Shown here: positions 1-8,664 of the stretch, in pieces | How the letters are laid out: each line of letters starts with the position of its first letter | Numbering within the stretch: the first letter of the stretch is position 1 | NCBI RefSeq assembly: GCF_002218045.2 | Contig: NZ_AP018685.1 | Coordinates: 1,674,001 to 1,738,000 of the forward strand | Direction of reading: 5' to 3' | DNA length: 64,000 bases | Source of the DNA: Vibrio rumoiensis | Lineage (GTDB): Bacteria; Pseudomonadota; Gammaproteobacteria; Enterobacterales; Vibrionaceae | Notes under the pieces: model-generated | What the model was told of the DNA's origin: nothing | The model's input: only the letters and a program-made list of their open reading frames with translations | The model's database searches: none | Program-made: the position numbers and the translations under genes

Positions 1-193
1 AACTTTTATCCACGACGCGGCCATCGCTTGAAGCGGTAATATCATAAAAAACCAACTCATCGGCGCCTTCTTCGGCATAACGCTGCGCGAGAGGTACAAT
101 ATCACCGATGATTTCATGGTTACGAAATTGAACCCCTTTCACCACTTGTCCATCACGAACATCAAGACATGGAATTATTCGCTTTGCCAACAT
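1..193 (-). CDS. hisF: Imidazole glycerol phosphate synthase cyclase subunit HisF (partial, N-terminal part only)
   Basis: HisF forms the cyclase half of IGP synthase. It uses ammonia from HisH to turn PRFAR into imidazole glycerol phosphate and AICAR. Only the first 64 or so codons are present because the gene runs off the left edge. The translation starts [15 protein letters not shown], the usual HisF N-terminus, with the catalytic Asp of the PCLDV motif at residue 11. The ATG at 193 lies inside the end of hisA (19-bp overlap), so translation is probably coupled. A GGAGG-like sequence just upstream supports this start. It belongs to the his operon that continues to the left. Confidence 0.95.
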
Positions 194-912
194 GAGAATG
201 CCTCCTGTGCGGTAAATTTACCATCGAGTAACGCACGACCAACGATCACGCCTGCCACACCAGAACCCTTCAATGCCGCAATATCTTCTAAGCGACCAAT
301 ACCACCAGAAGATTGAAATTGTACTTGTGGATATTGATTACACAAATCTACGTACAGTTCGACATTAGAGCCAGTCAGTGTGCCATCGCGCGAAATATCA
401 GTACACAACACGTGCGTTAAACCAACCGTTAAATAATCATCAATTAACGCTTCAATCGTCACACCTGAATCTTCTTGCCAGCCTGAAATCGCGACTCGAC
501 GTACACCTTGCTCATCAATATTAATATCCAAGGCCAACACAATTTTTTCAGCGCCGTATTTTTCCATCCAACCTTTTACTAGCTCAGGTTGTTTTACAGC
601 AGTAGAACCAACAACCACACGCTGAGCGCCAGCTTCAAGTAGATCGATCACATCTTGCTCAGTTCGCACACCACCACCGATTTGAATATTGGCTGGAGTA
701 CCGGCAAGTAACTTAGCAATCAAATCTAATTGGCGGGCAGACGTATCTTTCGCGCCGGTTAAATCCACTAAATGAAGCCAGTCTGCGCCAGCTTGGTGAT
801 ACAAGTTGAATTGCTCAACAGGATCAACTTTATATTCGGTCTTTTGGCCATAATCGCCTTGAAATAGGCGAACGACTTGACCATCAATTAAATCTAATGC
901 GGGAATAATCAA
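175..912 (-). CDS. hisA: Phosphoribosylformimino-AICAR phosphate isomerase HisA
   Basis: HisA is a TIM-barrel isomerase that opens the ribose ring of ProFAR to give PRFAR, the fourth step of histidine synthesis. The two half-barrel phosphate-binding motifs are visible (IQIGGGVRT near residue 77, FQSSGGIG further on), with the catalytic pair D7 and D129. The reading frame extends to a TTG at 918. The TTG at 912, giving MIIPALDL and 245 aa, is better placed 7 nt after AAGGA and matches the family N-terminus, so I chose it. It overlaps hisF by 19 bp and follows hisH by about 50 bp. Confidence 0.93.
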
Positions 913-963
913 ACTCAATTCCTTTTATATAATATCCATCTCATCACAATGAAGCGTGAGTCA

Positions 964-1593
964 TTAAAGTTCTAGAAAATTCTGAATTAATTTAGAGCCC
1001 GCTTTTGACGAACGCTCTGGATGAAACTGCACGCCATAATAATTACCACTCTGCAGCGCCGCGGTAAATGGATTGCCATAATCACAACTAGCAATCGTGT
1101 AATCGCCAACGGGCATGGCATAACTGTGCACAAAATAGAAATAGCTCTCTGGCGGAATATCGTTAAATAACGGATGACCTTGTTGTGGCTGAATGGTATT
1201 CCAGCCCATATGTGGCAAGGGTAAATCGCCAGTATTCATTAAGCGAACTTCCCCATCACATAAACCGAGGCAGTTCACGACCGACTTACCTTTCTGGCCT
1301 TTTTCTTCCGATAACTGACCTAAAAGTTGCATTCCTAAGCAGATCCCTAATAACGGTTTTTCTACTTGCTTAACCAAAGTAATGAGATCACGCTCTTCGA
1401 GGTTTTTCATCGCCTCCGATGCCGTGCCAACACCAGGTAAAAACAATTTATCTGCGGCCAGTACTACCGCAGGGTCTTTAGAAATCGTAACCTTATAACC
1501 CAGTCGCTCAATCGCAAATCGAACCGAAGAGACATTGGCACAACCGGTATCAATAATGACTACTTTTTGTGACTGTACTTGTGTCGCTGTCAT
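964..1593 (-). CDS. hisH: Imidazole glycerol phosphate synthase glutaminase subunit HisH
   Basis: This is a class I glutamine amidotransferase that supplies ammonia to HisF. The triad is visible: Cys85 in GICLGMQL, and His191 and Glu193 in VQFHPE. The ATG at 1593 lies 7 nt after GGAG and overlaps the hisB stop as TGATG. A GTG one codon earlier (1596) is possible but sits closer to the Shine-Dalgarno. The product of 209 aa is normal for HisH. The TGATG junction implies translational coupling with hisB. Confidence 0.94.
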   Translation of the reverse strand: MTATQVQSQKVVIIDTGCANVSSVRFAIERLGYKVTISKDPAVVLAADKLFLPGVGTASEAMKNLEERDLITLVKQVEKPLLGICLGMQLLGQLSEEKGQKGKSVVNCLGLCDGEVRLMNTGDLPLPHMGWNTIQPQQGHPLFNDIPPESYFYFVHSYAMPVGDYTIASCDYGNPFTAALQSGNYYGVQFHPERSSKAGSKLIQNFLEL

Positions 1594-2666
1594 CACAACA
1601 CTCCTTTACTGCTTGGTAACTCAGTGCCTTCCACTTTAATAGCTTGTCGCAACGTACGACCAAACGCTTTAAATAAACTTTCAATAATGTGGTGATCATT
1701 ATCGCCCGTTGAGGATAGGTGAAGAGTACAAGCTAAAGTATCCGTTAGTGAACGGAAGAAGTGCACCACCATTTCAGTTGATAAGTCACCAACTTGTTCA
1801 CGGCTAAACTTGGCATCAAACTTTAAGTACGGGCGGCCAGATAAATCCAATCCACACTGCGCTAAACATTCATCCATCGGCAAGCTAAAACCAAAGCGAC
1901 CAATACCGCGCTTATCACCCAGTGCTTCTTTCAACGCTTGTCCTAAGGCTAGCGCGGTATCTTCAACCGTGTGGTGATCATCAATGTGCAGATCACCTTG
2001 TACTTCCGCTTTCAACTGGAAACCGCCGTGTGTCGCGATCTGATCAAGCATGTGGTCAAAAAAGCCCATCCCCGTTGAGATTTGGTTGCCACCCTGCTCA
2101 TCTAAATTGACTGAAATACGAATATCGGTTTCTTTCGTTGTGCGAACCACGGTGGCAGTTCGAGCATTAACCGTTAAGTCTTTTAAGATATCTAACCAAT
2201 TCATGGTTTCAGGATTGTACTGAATACCGCGAATCGCCATATTTTCGGCAAGTTGCAAATCGGTCGCACGATCACCAATTACCGCCGAGGTTTTAAAATC
2301 CACTCGACCTTGCTGTAAATAGTCTTTCACTAGCCCTAATTTCGGCTTGCGACAAGTACAGTTATCGGTTTCAAAGTGAGGACAAATCAGGACATCATCA
2401 AACTTCACACCCTGCGAAGTGAAAATATCCATCATCATATTATGAGGGGCATCAAAATCGGCTTGAGGGTAGCTCGGTGTACCCAAACCATCTTGGTTAG
2501 TCACCATAACTAAACGGTAACCAGCATCCTGTAGCTTTAATAATACAGGAATGACATTGGGTTCAAATTTCAGTTTATCTAATCGATCAACTTGAAAATC
2601 TTCTGGTGGTTCGACGATGAGCGTGCCATCACGGTCGATAAAAAGAATTTTATTAGCTTGGCTCAC
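1593..2666 (-). CDS. hisB: Bifunctional histidinol-phosphatase / imidazoleglycerol-phosphate dehydratase HisB
   Basis: This is the fused two-domain HisB typical of enterobacteria and vibrios. The N-terminal HAD phosphatase (residues about 5-165) has the nucleophile motif FIDRDGTL (D11, D13) and a zinc-binding cysteine/histidine cluster (CPHFETDNCTC). The C-terminal IGP dehydratase (about 170-357) has the metal-binding DHHTVED and DNDHHIIESLFKAFGR motifs. The frame is open up to 2696, but AAGGA sits 7 nt before the GTG at 2666. That start gives 357 aa and a family-like N-terminus, so I place the start there. The gene carries out steps 6 and 8 of the pathway. Confidence 0.93.
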   Translation of the reverse strand: MSQANKILFIDRDGTLIVEPPEDFQVDRLDKLKFEPNVIPVLLKLQDAGYRLVMVTNQDGLGTPSYPQADFDAPHNMMMDIFTSQGVKFDDVLICPHFETDNCTCRKPKLGLVKDYLQQGRVDFKTSAVIGDRATDLQLAENMAIRGIQYNPETMNWLDILKDLTVNARTATVVRTTKETDIRISVNLDEQGGNQISTGMGFFDHMLDQIATHGGFQLKAEVQGDLHIDDHHTVEDTALALGQALKEALGDKRGIGRFGFSLPMDECLAQCGLDLSGRPYLKFDAKFSREQVGDLSTEMVVHFFRSLTDTLACTLHLSSTGDNDHHIIESLFKAFGRTLRQAIKVEGTELPSSKGVL

Positions 2667-2729
2667 ATTGATTTCCTTTCTTTGAGCAGCCATCACATGC
2701 TGGATGGCTCAGAGTCATTAATACAGCTA

Positions 2730-3779
2730 TTACGCCATCGCATTGATTTGGTTACGGATAAAGCTCAAGGTTTTTTCGCATTCATCTCGGTTACCAATAC
2801 TAATTCGCACACAATCTTTTATTGGCGAGTTACGCAATATAATGCCGCGATCCCATGCAGCTTTAAACATGGCGTCACCATCTTGGAACTGAATCAATAA
2901 ATAATTTCCCCAGCCATCATACACCTTCACACCTTCAAGCATGGATAAGCCTGCTTGCAAATACGCACGGTTCGCCGAAATATCCAGTACTTGGTATTTC
3001 ATACGGGCAAGACCAGCTTCAGACAAGGCCTGACAAGCAATATCGGCAACAGGGATTGGAACCGGATAAGGGGCAATCACTTTCAATAATACATTGATCA
3101 ATTCTTCATTCGCCAGAGTAAAACCACAGCGCAATCCAGCCAAAGCAAAGGCTTTTGACATCGTTCTTAGAATTGCTAGGTTCGGATATTGAGCAAGTAA
3201 ATCGACCGTTGAAGCTTCTGGGCAGAAGTCGATATACGCTTCATCCATCACAACAATAGCTTTATCTTTAGTCATTTCTAACAGCGTCACAATATCTTCA
3301 CGCTGAATTAAATTTCCCGTTGGATTATTTGGGCTACAGACGAAAACCAATTTGACGTTATCTAATTGAGTTTGAATACCATCAAGATCTAACTGCCACT
3401 GTTCGGTTAATGGCACGACTTTGCGTTCAACACCAATTGTTTCAGCACTGATGGCGTACATACCGTACGTCGGTGGGCAATATAAGATCGCATCTTCATT
3501 TGGTTCGCAGAACGCTCGAATCAACAATTCAATTCCTTCATCGGCACCGCGGGAAGTGAGAACATGTTCCGCGTTGACGCCCGCATAAGCCGCATAAGCT
3601 TCGATCAGCGCTTTAGGCTGGCATTCACTGTAGCGATTTAGGCGAGTAAAGTTGGTTTTATATTCATTATCAAACGGTGATTCATTGGCATTTAACCAAA
3701 CATCACCACTACCACCAATACGTCGAGCAGACAGGTATGGGGTTAAAGCTTGAACTTGTTTACGTGCTAACTTTTCCAT
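2730..3779 (-). CDS. hisC: Histidinol-phosphate aminotransferase HisC
   Basis: HisC is a fold-type I PLP aminotransferase that converts imidazole acetol phosphate to histidinol phosphate with glutamate as donor. The PLP lysine is K209 in RTMSKAFALAGLR. The SPNNPTG motif near 149 and the MDEAYIDF motif near 178 are intact. The 349-aa length is normal. The ATG at 3779 follows AGGG by 6 nt. The gene sits 11 bp after hisD and about 63 bp before the chosen hisB start, consistent with one his transcript. Confidence 0.94.
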   Translation of the reverse strand: MEKLARKQVQALTPYLSARRIGGSGDVWLNANESPFDNEYKTNFTRLNRYSECQPKALIEAYAAYAGVNAEHVLTSRGADEGIELLIRAFCEPNEDAILYCPPTYGMYAISAETIGVERKVVPLTEQWQLDLDGIQTQLDNVKLVFVCSPNNPTGNLIQREDIVTLLEMTKDKAIVVMDEAYIDFCPEASTVDLLAQYPNLAILRTMSKAFALAGLRCGFTLANEELINVLLKVIAPYPVPIPVADIACQALSEAGLARMKYQVLDISANRAYLQAGLSMLEGVKVYDGWGNYLLIQFQDGDAMFKAAWDRGIILRNSPIKDCVRISIGNRDECEKTLSFIRNQINAMA

Positions 3780-3790
3780 GTTCTGCCCTT

Positions 3791-5089
3791 TTATTTTGCT
3801 TGTTGATTTAACTTATCGATTCGAATAGTCACGGCGCGTTTATGGGCATCTAGACCTTCTGCTTCAGCCATTGTCACAACGGTAGAGGCTAATCCTTGTA
3901 AACCTTCTTTCGTCAGCTCTTGAACCGTCATACGCTTAGAGAAATCCGCTAATCCCAAACTTGAATAAGTGCGGGTATACCCATACGTCGGTAAAACGTG
4001 ATTCGTTCCTGACGCATAATCCCCTACCGATTCTGGTGACCATTGACCAAGAAAAATAGAGCCTGCGTTATCTAATAAAGGCAATAATTCACGAGGGTTC
4101 TTTGTTTGTACGATTAAGTGTTCTGGCCCATAGAAGTTAGAAATCGAAACACACTGGGTTAATGATTCCGTGATCACAATAAGACTTGAACCTAGGGCTT
4201 TTTCAGCAATATCACTGCGAGACAAAGATTTTAGTTGTTTCTGCACCGTTTCCGCGACCTGATCGGCAATCATTGGTGATGGCGTTAATAACACCACTTG
4301 CGAATCTGGGCCATGTTCAGCTTGAGAAAGTAAATCTGCCGCGACAAAATCTGCATCAGCAGTTTCATCGGCAATCACTAACACTTCAGAAGGACCGGCC
4401 GGCATATCGATTGCTGCACCACGAAAATCATTACTTACTTGGCGTTTAGCTTCGGTTACAAAGGCATTACCCGGACCAAAGATCTTATCCACTTTTGCGA
4501 CCGTTTCAGTGCCATAAGCCATTGCTGCGACCGCTTGCGCACCGCCGACATTATAGACTTCATCGATATTACATAATTTTGCAACATATAATATTTCATC
4601 GGCAATCGGTGGTGGAGAACACAGTACAACTTTACGACAACCAGCGATTTGAGCGGGTACGCCAAGCATTAAAACCGTGGAAGGCAATGGCGCACTACCA
4701 CCAGGAATATAAAGCCCAACTTTGTTGATGGCGCGAGTGACCAACTCACACACGACACCCGGTTGTGTTTCCACACTTAACGGTTGTGCTTTTTGCGCTT
4801 TGTGAAAAACTGAAATATTTCTATGGGCTTGTTCAAGTGCTTGTTTCATTTCATCAGATAAACGATCCGCAGCTTGTTCGATTTCCTGCGCCGAAACACG
4901 AATTGAATCCGGCGTCGATTTATCAAATTTTGCCGTTAATGCTTTAATTGCAGCATCGCCACCTTGCTTCACCTGATTGAGCACATCAGTCACAATCGAG
5001 GTAATGTTAGCACCATCGCTAATTGCTGGGCGCTCAAGTACCGTATTCTGTTGCTCTTCGCTTAATGATTGCCAAACGACGGTTTTCAT
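3791..5089 (-). CDS. hisD: Histidinol dehydrogenase HisD
   Basis: HisD is a zinc-dependent, NAD-linked enzyme that oxidises histidinol to histidine in two steps. Signature stretches are present, including LYIPGGSAPLPSTVLM, the KIFGPGNAFVTEAKR segment and the conserved SGTNHVLPT near the C-terminus. The frame has a GTG at 5098 that overlaps the hisG stop. The ATG at 5089 lies 8 nt after a GGAG and gives MKTVVWQSL, the usual vibrio N-terminus, so I chose 5089 (432 aa). Confidence 0.94.
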   Translation of the reverse strand: MKTVVWQSLSEEQQNTVLERPAISDGANITSIVTDVLNQVKQGGDAAIKALTAKFDKSTPDSIRVSAQEIEQAADRLSDEMKQALEQAHRNISVFHKAQKAQPLSVETQPGVVCELVTRAINKVGLYIPGGSAPLPSTVLMLGVPAQIAGCRKVVLCSPPPIADEILYVAKLCNIDEVYNVGGAQAVAAMAYGTETVAKVDKIFGPGNAFVTEAKRQVSNDFRGAAIDMPAGPSEVLVIADETADADFVAADLLSQAEHGPDSQVVLLTPSPMIADQVAETVQKQLKSLSRSDIAEKALGSSLIVITESLTQCVSISNFYGPEHLIVQTKNPRELLPLLDNAGSIFLGQWSPESVGDYASGTNHVLPTYGYTRTYSSLGLADFSKRMTVQELTKEGLQGLASTVVTMAEAEGLDAHKRAVTIRIDKLNQQAK

Positions 5090-5094
5090 ACTGA

Positions 5095-5991
5095 TCACTC
5101 CATCATTTTTTCAATTGGTAAAACTAAAATCGAACTCGCGCCTAATGCTTTTAAACCTTCCATTGTTTCCCAGAAAAGATTTTCTGTACTCACTAGGTGT
5201 ACCGCAACACGGTTCTTTTCTTGAGATAATGGCAGTACTGTTGGATCTTCAGCACCCGGTAAGAGTTGTTTGACTTGCTCTAGCTTGTCTGATGGCGCGT
5301 GCAGCATAATGTATTTGGATTCTTTTGCTTGAATCACACCTTGCATGCGAGTCAGTAGCTTATCAATCAGGTCTGTACTTTCTGTTGAGAATTCACCAAC
5401 ACGTTGAATCAAGGTCGCTTTAGAGCGGAAAATCACTTCCACCTCTTTTAAGCCATTCGCTTCTAACGTTGCGCCAGTAGACACGAGATCAGCAATCGCA
5501 TCGGCAAGACCAGCGCGTGGAGCGACTTCAACTGAGCCTGTGAGCATACAGGTACTAAAATTAATCCCTTGCTCATCCATGTAGCTTTTTAATAAATGAG
5601 GATAGGTTGTCGCAATACGTTTGCCAGCTAAATCTTGTGGTCCGTTATATTCTTCATCTTTATCAATCGCAATCGATAAGCGGCAACCACCGAAATCTAG
5701 ACGACGAAGGGCATTAAACTCGCAAGCTTCACCGAGTGCTTTACGATCTAAGCGAACTTCTTCTAACTCATTCTCACCTATAAAACCTAAGTCAACGACA
5801 CCATCCATAATGAGACCAGGAATGTCATCATCACGAACCAATAATAAATCAAGGGGCATATTTTCACAGTGAACCACTAAACGCTCACCGGCAATATTAA
5901 ATTTCACACCGCATTTTTTCAGTAATAGTTGGCACTCTTTGCTTAAGCGGCCTTTTTTCTGAATAGCAATTCTTAGTCGTTTATTTTGCAT
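5095..5991 (-). CDS. hisG: ATP phosphoribosyltransferase HisG (long form)
   Basis: HisG catalyses the first committed step, ATP plus PRPP to phosphoribosyl-ATP, and is feedback-inhibited by histidine. At 298 aa it is the long form with its own C-terminal regulatory ACT-like domain, so no HisZ partner is expected. The N-terminus RLRIAIQKKGRLS and the phosphate-binding stretch STGATLEANGL near residue 176 are typical. It is the first structural gene of the operon, with the attenuator and leader peptide upstream at 6081-6228. Confidence 0.95.
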   Translation of the reverse strand: MQNKRLRIAIQKKGRLSKECQLLLKKCGVKFNIAGERLVVHCENMPLDLLLVRDDDIPGLIMDGVVDLGFIGENELEEVRLDRKALGEACEFNALRRLDFGGCRLSIAIDKDEEYNGPQDLAGKRIATTYPHLLKSYMDEQGINFSTCMLTGSVEVAPRAGLADAIADLVSTGATLEANGLKEVEVIFRSKATLIQRVGEFSTESTDLIDKLLTRMQGVIQAKESKYIMLHAPSDKLEQVKQLLPGAEDPTVLPLSQEKNRVAVHLVSTENLFWETMEGLKALGASSILVLPIEKMME

Positions 5992-6080
5992 TTCTCTATC
6001 CCTGTATTTTTAACTTTCAATTTTTTATCAGCGAAACATCACTAATCATCTATTTGTTATTTTTAAAACGTCCCTAAATG

Positions 6081-6114
6081 AAAAAACCCCCGGAGAGAGA
6101 ACTCTTCCGAGGGT
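6081..6114 (-). terminator. Histidine operon attenuator terminator
   Basis: On the minus strand CCCTCGGAAGAG can pair with CTCTCTCCGGGGG to form a GC-rich hairpin followed by TTTTTT. It sits between the His-rich leader peptide and hisG, exactly where an attenuator should be. An alternative hairpin lies at 6138-6159, and the shared CGGAAGAG element suggests mutually exclusive structures, as in enterobacterial his attenuation. Confidence 0.85.
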
Positions 6115-6137
6115 TTGAATCTTTTTACTGATTCAGG

Positions 6138-6159
6138 TCCGGAAGAGATATCTTCCGGA
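6138..6159 (-). promoter_or_regulatory. His attenuator competing hairpin
   Basis: TCCGGAAGA and TCTTCCGGA form a 9-bp perfect stem around a 4-nt loop. It directly follows the stop codon of the leader peptide. The TCTTCCGG strand is also complementary to part of the terminator stem (CGGAAGA), so ribosome position could switch between the two structures. This role is inferred from the layout. Confidence 0.7.
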
Positions 6160-6168
6160 TGCACACAC

Positions 6169-6228
6169 TCACCCGCAAGATATAACAGGATGATGGTGAT
6201 GATGAATGTTCATATCAAATGTGCGCAT
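6169..6228 (-). CDS. hisL: his operon leader peptide HisL
   Basis: The translation is MRTFDMNIHHHHHPVISCG (19 aa), with five consecutive His codons (CAT CAT CAC CAT CAT) followed by Pro. An alternative start is the internal ATG at 6213 (14 aa). Neither start has a strong Shine-Dalgarno. I prefer 6228 because the layout Met-5 to 7 residues-His run-Pro parallels enterobacterial HisL. Ribosome stalling at the His run when charged His-tRNA is scarce would favour the antiterminator and read-through into hisG. The gene is too short for ordinary ORF calling. Confidence 0.85.
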   Translation of the reverse strand: MRTFDMNIHHHHHPVISCG

Positions 6229-6353
6229 GGTTTCATTTACTCAATCAGTTTCAATAGCTTCACACTACCCAAGCTCGACTATTTTTTCAAGCCTTTATTC
6301 GAATTATTTTTCACCATCGGAATTCTGTCTCTTGATGTCACTTAAACATGTAG

Positions 6354-6382
6354 AAAAAAGCTGAGTCATTAACGAACTCAGC
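6354..6382 (-). terminator. Rho-independent terminator of the NhaC-family transporter gene
   Basis: On the minus strand GCTGAGT pairs with ACTCAGC around a 9-nt loop, followed by TTTTTT. It lies 39 bp past the transporter stop codon. Confidence 0.85.
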
Positions 6383-6421
6383 CTTTACATCACAATTCTA
6401 ACCGCACGATTAAACTCGACT

Positions 6422-8005
6422 TTAAGCGATGGCTTTTTTCATTTTTGATTTAGAAACCACAGACATTACGGTGCAGCATCCAACAAAAGTAACACTAGCA
6501 GCCATAAAGCCAATTAATGAAGAGTCCGTTAGACCAAGAACAATAAAACCAACCGATGAAACTAAAGCGGTCGCCAACGCATATGGCAATTGTGTAGAAA
6601 CGTGGTCGATATGATGACAACGTGCTCCTGTCGAAGACAAAATCGTCGTATCAGAAATTGGAGAACAATGGTCACCAAAAACAGAGCCCGCCAATACCGC
6701 GCTGAGCATCGGCAGCATAAGCGCTAAATCCGTCGCACCAGCCAAATCACCGGCAATCGGTAACATAATACCGAATGTGCCCCAAGAGGTTCCGGTTGAA
6801 AATGCCATCACACCTGAAAGCAAGAACAACAATACAGGTAACCAATGAACATCGATATTACCTTCAACTAACGTTGATAAATACGCACCAGTACCAACAT
6901 CTTTAATCACGGCGCCAATCGTCCACGCAAACGCTAAAATTAGAATCGCACCAAACATCGATTTAGCACCGATCCAAAGAGTGACGAGCATATCTTTTAG
7001 CGGAATTTTTTGCTTGATAACGGTCGCAATCGCACACAGTAAACCAAGAAGCGCGCCAGAAAATAATGATTGGCCGACGTTAGTATTTTCAAATGCTTTT
7101 AAGATACTAAATGCTTGCCCATCCGCACTCAACGCATCAGCACCAGAACTGACCATGAAGTACACTGTCGCAATGATCAAAGTAACGATCGGCAAGATTA
7201 AGTTTGATACCGTACCTTCTTTGCATTCATTAATTTCTGATTCTTCGGTTAAATCAGGCGCATGTTCATCTCTATCATCGGTTTTACCTTGAGTGGCTGC
7301 AAGTTCATGCTTGCGCATAGGGCCAACATTAAGGTCAAACCAAATCATGGCAAACACCATTAATAACGCAAAGATTGCATAATAGTTCATCGGCACTAAG
7401 CGCATATAAGCACCCAGTGCAGAGTACTCAGTAATGCCGTGTGACACCAAGATACCGCTAACAACGGTCATAATATAAGCGCCCCAACTTGAAGCTGGCA
7501 TAATGACACACATTGGCGCGGCCGTTGAATCTAAAATGTAAGCTAACTTAGAACGAGAAACTTGAAAACGATCCGTAACAGGACGAGAGATTGCGCCAAC
7601 AGCTAGACTGTTAAAGTAGTCATCAATGAAAATGAAAACACCTAGCCATGCTGCTAGAAATTGTGCCCCTCTCCTACTTTTAATGCGCTTTTGCGCCCAT
7701 TCTGCAAATGCATAAGTACCACCCGAAAGGGTTAATAATGCCGTCATCATTCCAAGAAGGATTAAGAACAATAAGATAAAGAGGCTATCCCAGTTCAATC
7801 CACCGTCACTAACAAAAACACCAAGAACCGTTGAGCTCGTATAGCTAACCGTCCCTGTGATCGAAAAACCGGTAAGTAACAATGCACCTAAAACAATGCC
7901 CACACCAAGCGAGAGCAGAACACGCCTAGTTAAAATGGCCATCGTAAGCGCAACAGCAGGTGGCAATAAAGATGCCGCTGAAGAAGTAAAATCGATTAAG
8001 TTCAT
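6422..8005 (-). CDS. lysW: NhaC-superfamily transporter, probable lysine transporter LysW
   Basis: This is a polytopic inner-membrane protein of about 527 aa with at least ten hydrophobic segments. It has the NhaC-type half-repeat features, for example FIDDYFNSLAVGAI near the first half and GTSWGTFGIMLPIA and FGDHCSPISDTTILSS in the second. Proteins of this family are usually annotated Na+/H+ antiporters. Here a lysine riboswitch and terminator lie upstream on the same strand (8151-8368), so the substrate is more likely lysine, as proposed for LysW. The frame extends to a TTG at 8020, but the ATG at 8005 gives the more natural N-terminus MNLIDF. No good Shine-Dalgarno is seen for either. The family call is firm and the substrate is inferred from the riboswitch. 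Confidence 0.85.
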   Translation of the reverse strand: MNLIDFTSSAASLLPPAVALTMAILTRRVLLSLGVGIVLGALLLTGFSITGTVSYTSSTVLGVFVSDGGLNWDSLFILLFLILLGMMTALLTLSGGTYAFAEWAQKRIKSRRGAQFLAAWLGVFIFIDDYFNSLAVGAISRPVTDRFQVSRSKLAYILDSTAAPMCVIMPASSWGAYIMTVVSGILVSHGITEYSALGAYMRLVPMNYYAIFALLMVFAMIWFDLNVGPMRKHELAATQGKTDDRDEHAPDLTEESEINECKEGTVSNLILPIVTLIIATVYFMVSSGADALSADGQAFSILKAFENTNVGQSLFSGALLGLLCAIATVIKQKIPLKDMLVTLWIGAKSMFGAILILAFAWTIGAVIKDVGTGAYLSTLVEGNIDVHWLPVLLFLLSGVMAFSTGTSWGTFGIMLPIAGDLAGATDLALMLPMLSAVLAGSVFGDHCSPISDTTILSSTGARCHHIDHVSTQLPYALATALVSSVGFIVLGLTDSSLIGFMAASVTFVGCCTVMSVVSKSKMKKAIA

Positions 8006-8150
8006 GATCAAAAAAACCAAAATTGGTTAGAGATCTACTGCAGAAGGGATATTGTTGAAGAATAAGGTCGTAAAACAATAAATCATCTTGTTGATAAACG
8101 TTGAAAGCCAGTGAGTTTACTTTCATGTGTCTACAGTAGCGCTCCATAGT

Positions 8151-8191
8151 AAAAAAAACACATTATGCCGTCATGATGACGAGCACTATGC
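8151..8191 (-). terminator. Lysine riboswitch expression platform (intrinsic terminator)
   Basis: On the minus strand GCATAGTGC-T-CGTC and GACGGCATAATGTG form a long hairpin with a bulge and one mismatch. It is followed by eight T residues (8158 down to 8151). Its 5' arm begins immediately after the 3' end of the riboswitch core. This arrangement suits termination when lysine is bound. It lies about 145 bp before the transporter start. Confidence 0.8.
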
Positions 8192-8368
8192 AAACTATGG
8201 CAGTGTTACACTTATTAAATGCAACCCCAGCAAGTGGTCTTGATAAACCTAACTAACCAAAACGCACTGGTTAGCTCTTACTTCGGCAAGATTTCCTTTC
8301 ATACGCTCTCAAAGGCATCACCCTAAAACGTACTACTTATAAATATTGCGCCTCTACATCAGACTAAA
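8192..8368 (-). ncRNA. Lysine riboswitch (L box)
   Basis: Read on the minus strand, the region carries the L-box conserved blocks in order. They are GTAGAGGCGC, then AGTAGTACG, GGTGATGCC, TATGAAAGGAAA, TTGCCGAAGTAAG, a hairpin arm CTAACCA/TGGTTAG, CTTGCTGGGGTTGCAT, AATAAGTGTAACACTGCCA. The spacing and motifs (AGAGGNGC, GAAAGG, GCCGAAG, GCUGG, ACUGYCA) correspond to the lysC riboswitches of Bacillus and Thermotoga. Exact P1 ends are uncertain. It precedes an intrinsic terminator and an NhaC-superfamily gene, so lysine should repress the transporter. A covariance-model search with RF00168 would settle the boundaries. Confidence 0.9.
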
Positions 8369-8618
8369 ACATTCACCTTACAAATGACCATTTATCAGGA
8401 CATTCACAAAGGGTTCTAGCAAGATTCGGCTCATTGTAATGATCGAAAATCAAATGGCAAGATAAAAGTCGATAAATTCTCTTGAGTGGTATTGTTAACG
8501 AACCCGTCAAGCTAATAGTTAAATGTTTCCATCATGTTCAATAATATTAATACTACGATTAACAAGTGTATTAATATTAAAAATTTCTCGCCTAATTGGT
8601 CGCTAAGCAAATATAACT

Positions 8619-8647
8619 TTGACTAAAAAAGATATCGAATATAAAAT
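8619..8647 (+). promoter_or_regulatory. Likely native hns promoter (sigma70), upstream of the IS insertion
   Basis: TTGACT (8619-8624) and TAAAAT (8642-8647) are separated by exactly 17 bp, close to the sigma70 consensus, and point toward hns. Transcription would start near 8654, about 10 bp before the IS630 insertion point. With the element removed the leader to the hns ATG would be about 70 nt. No other gene lies in this direction before the element. Confidence 0.65.
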
Positions 8648-8664
8648 TAGCTTACCTTTATCTA

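Noticed and set aside
7926..8147. 73-codon frame between the riboswitch terminator and the transporter gene
   Set aside because: It overlaps the transporter start out of frame, has no Shine-Dalgarno, and composition is not protein-like. I treat it as leader RNA.
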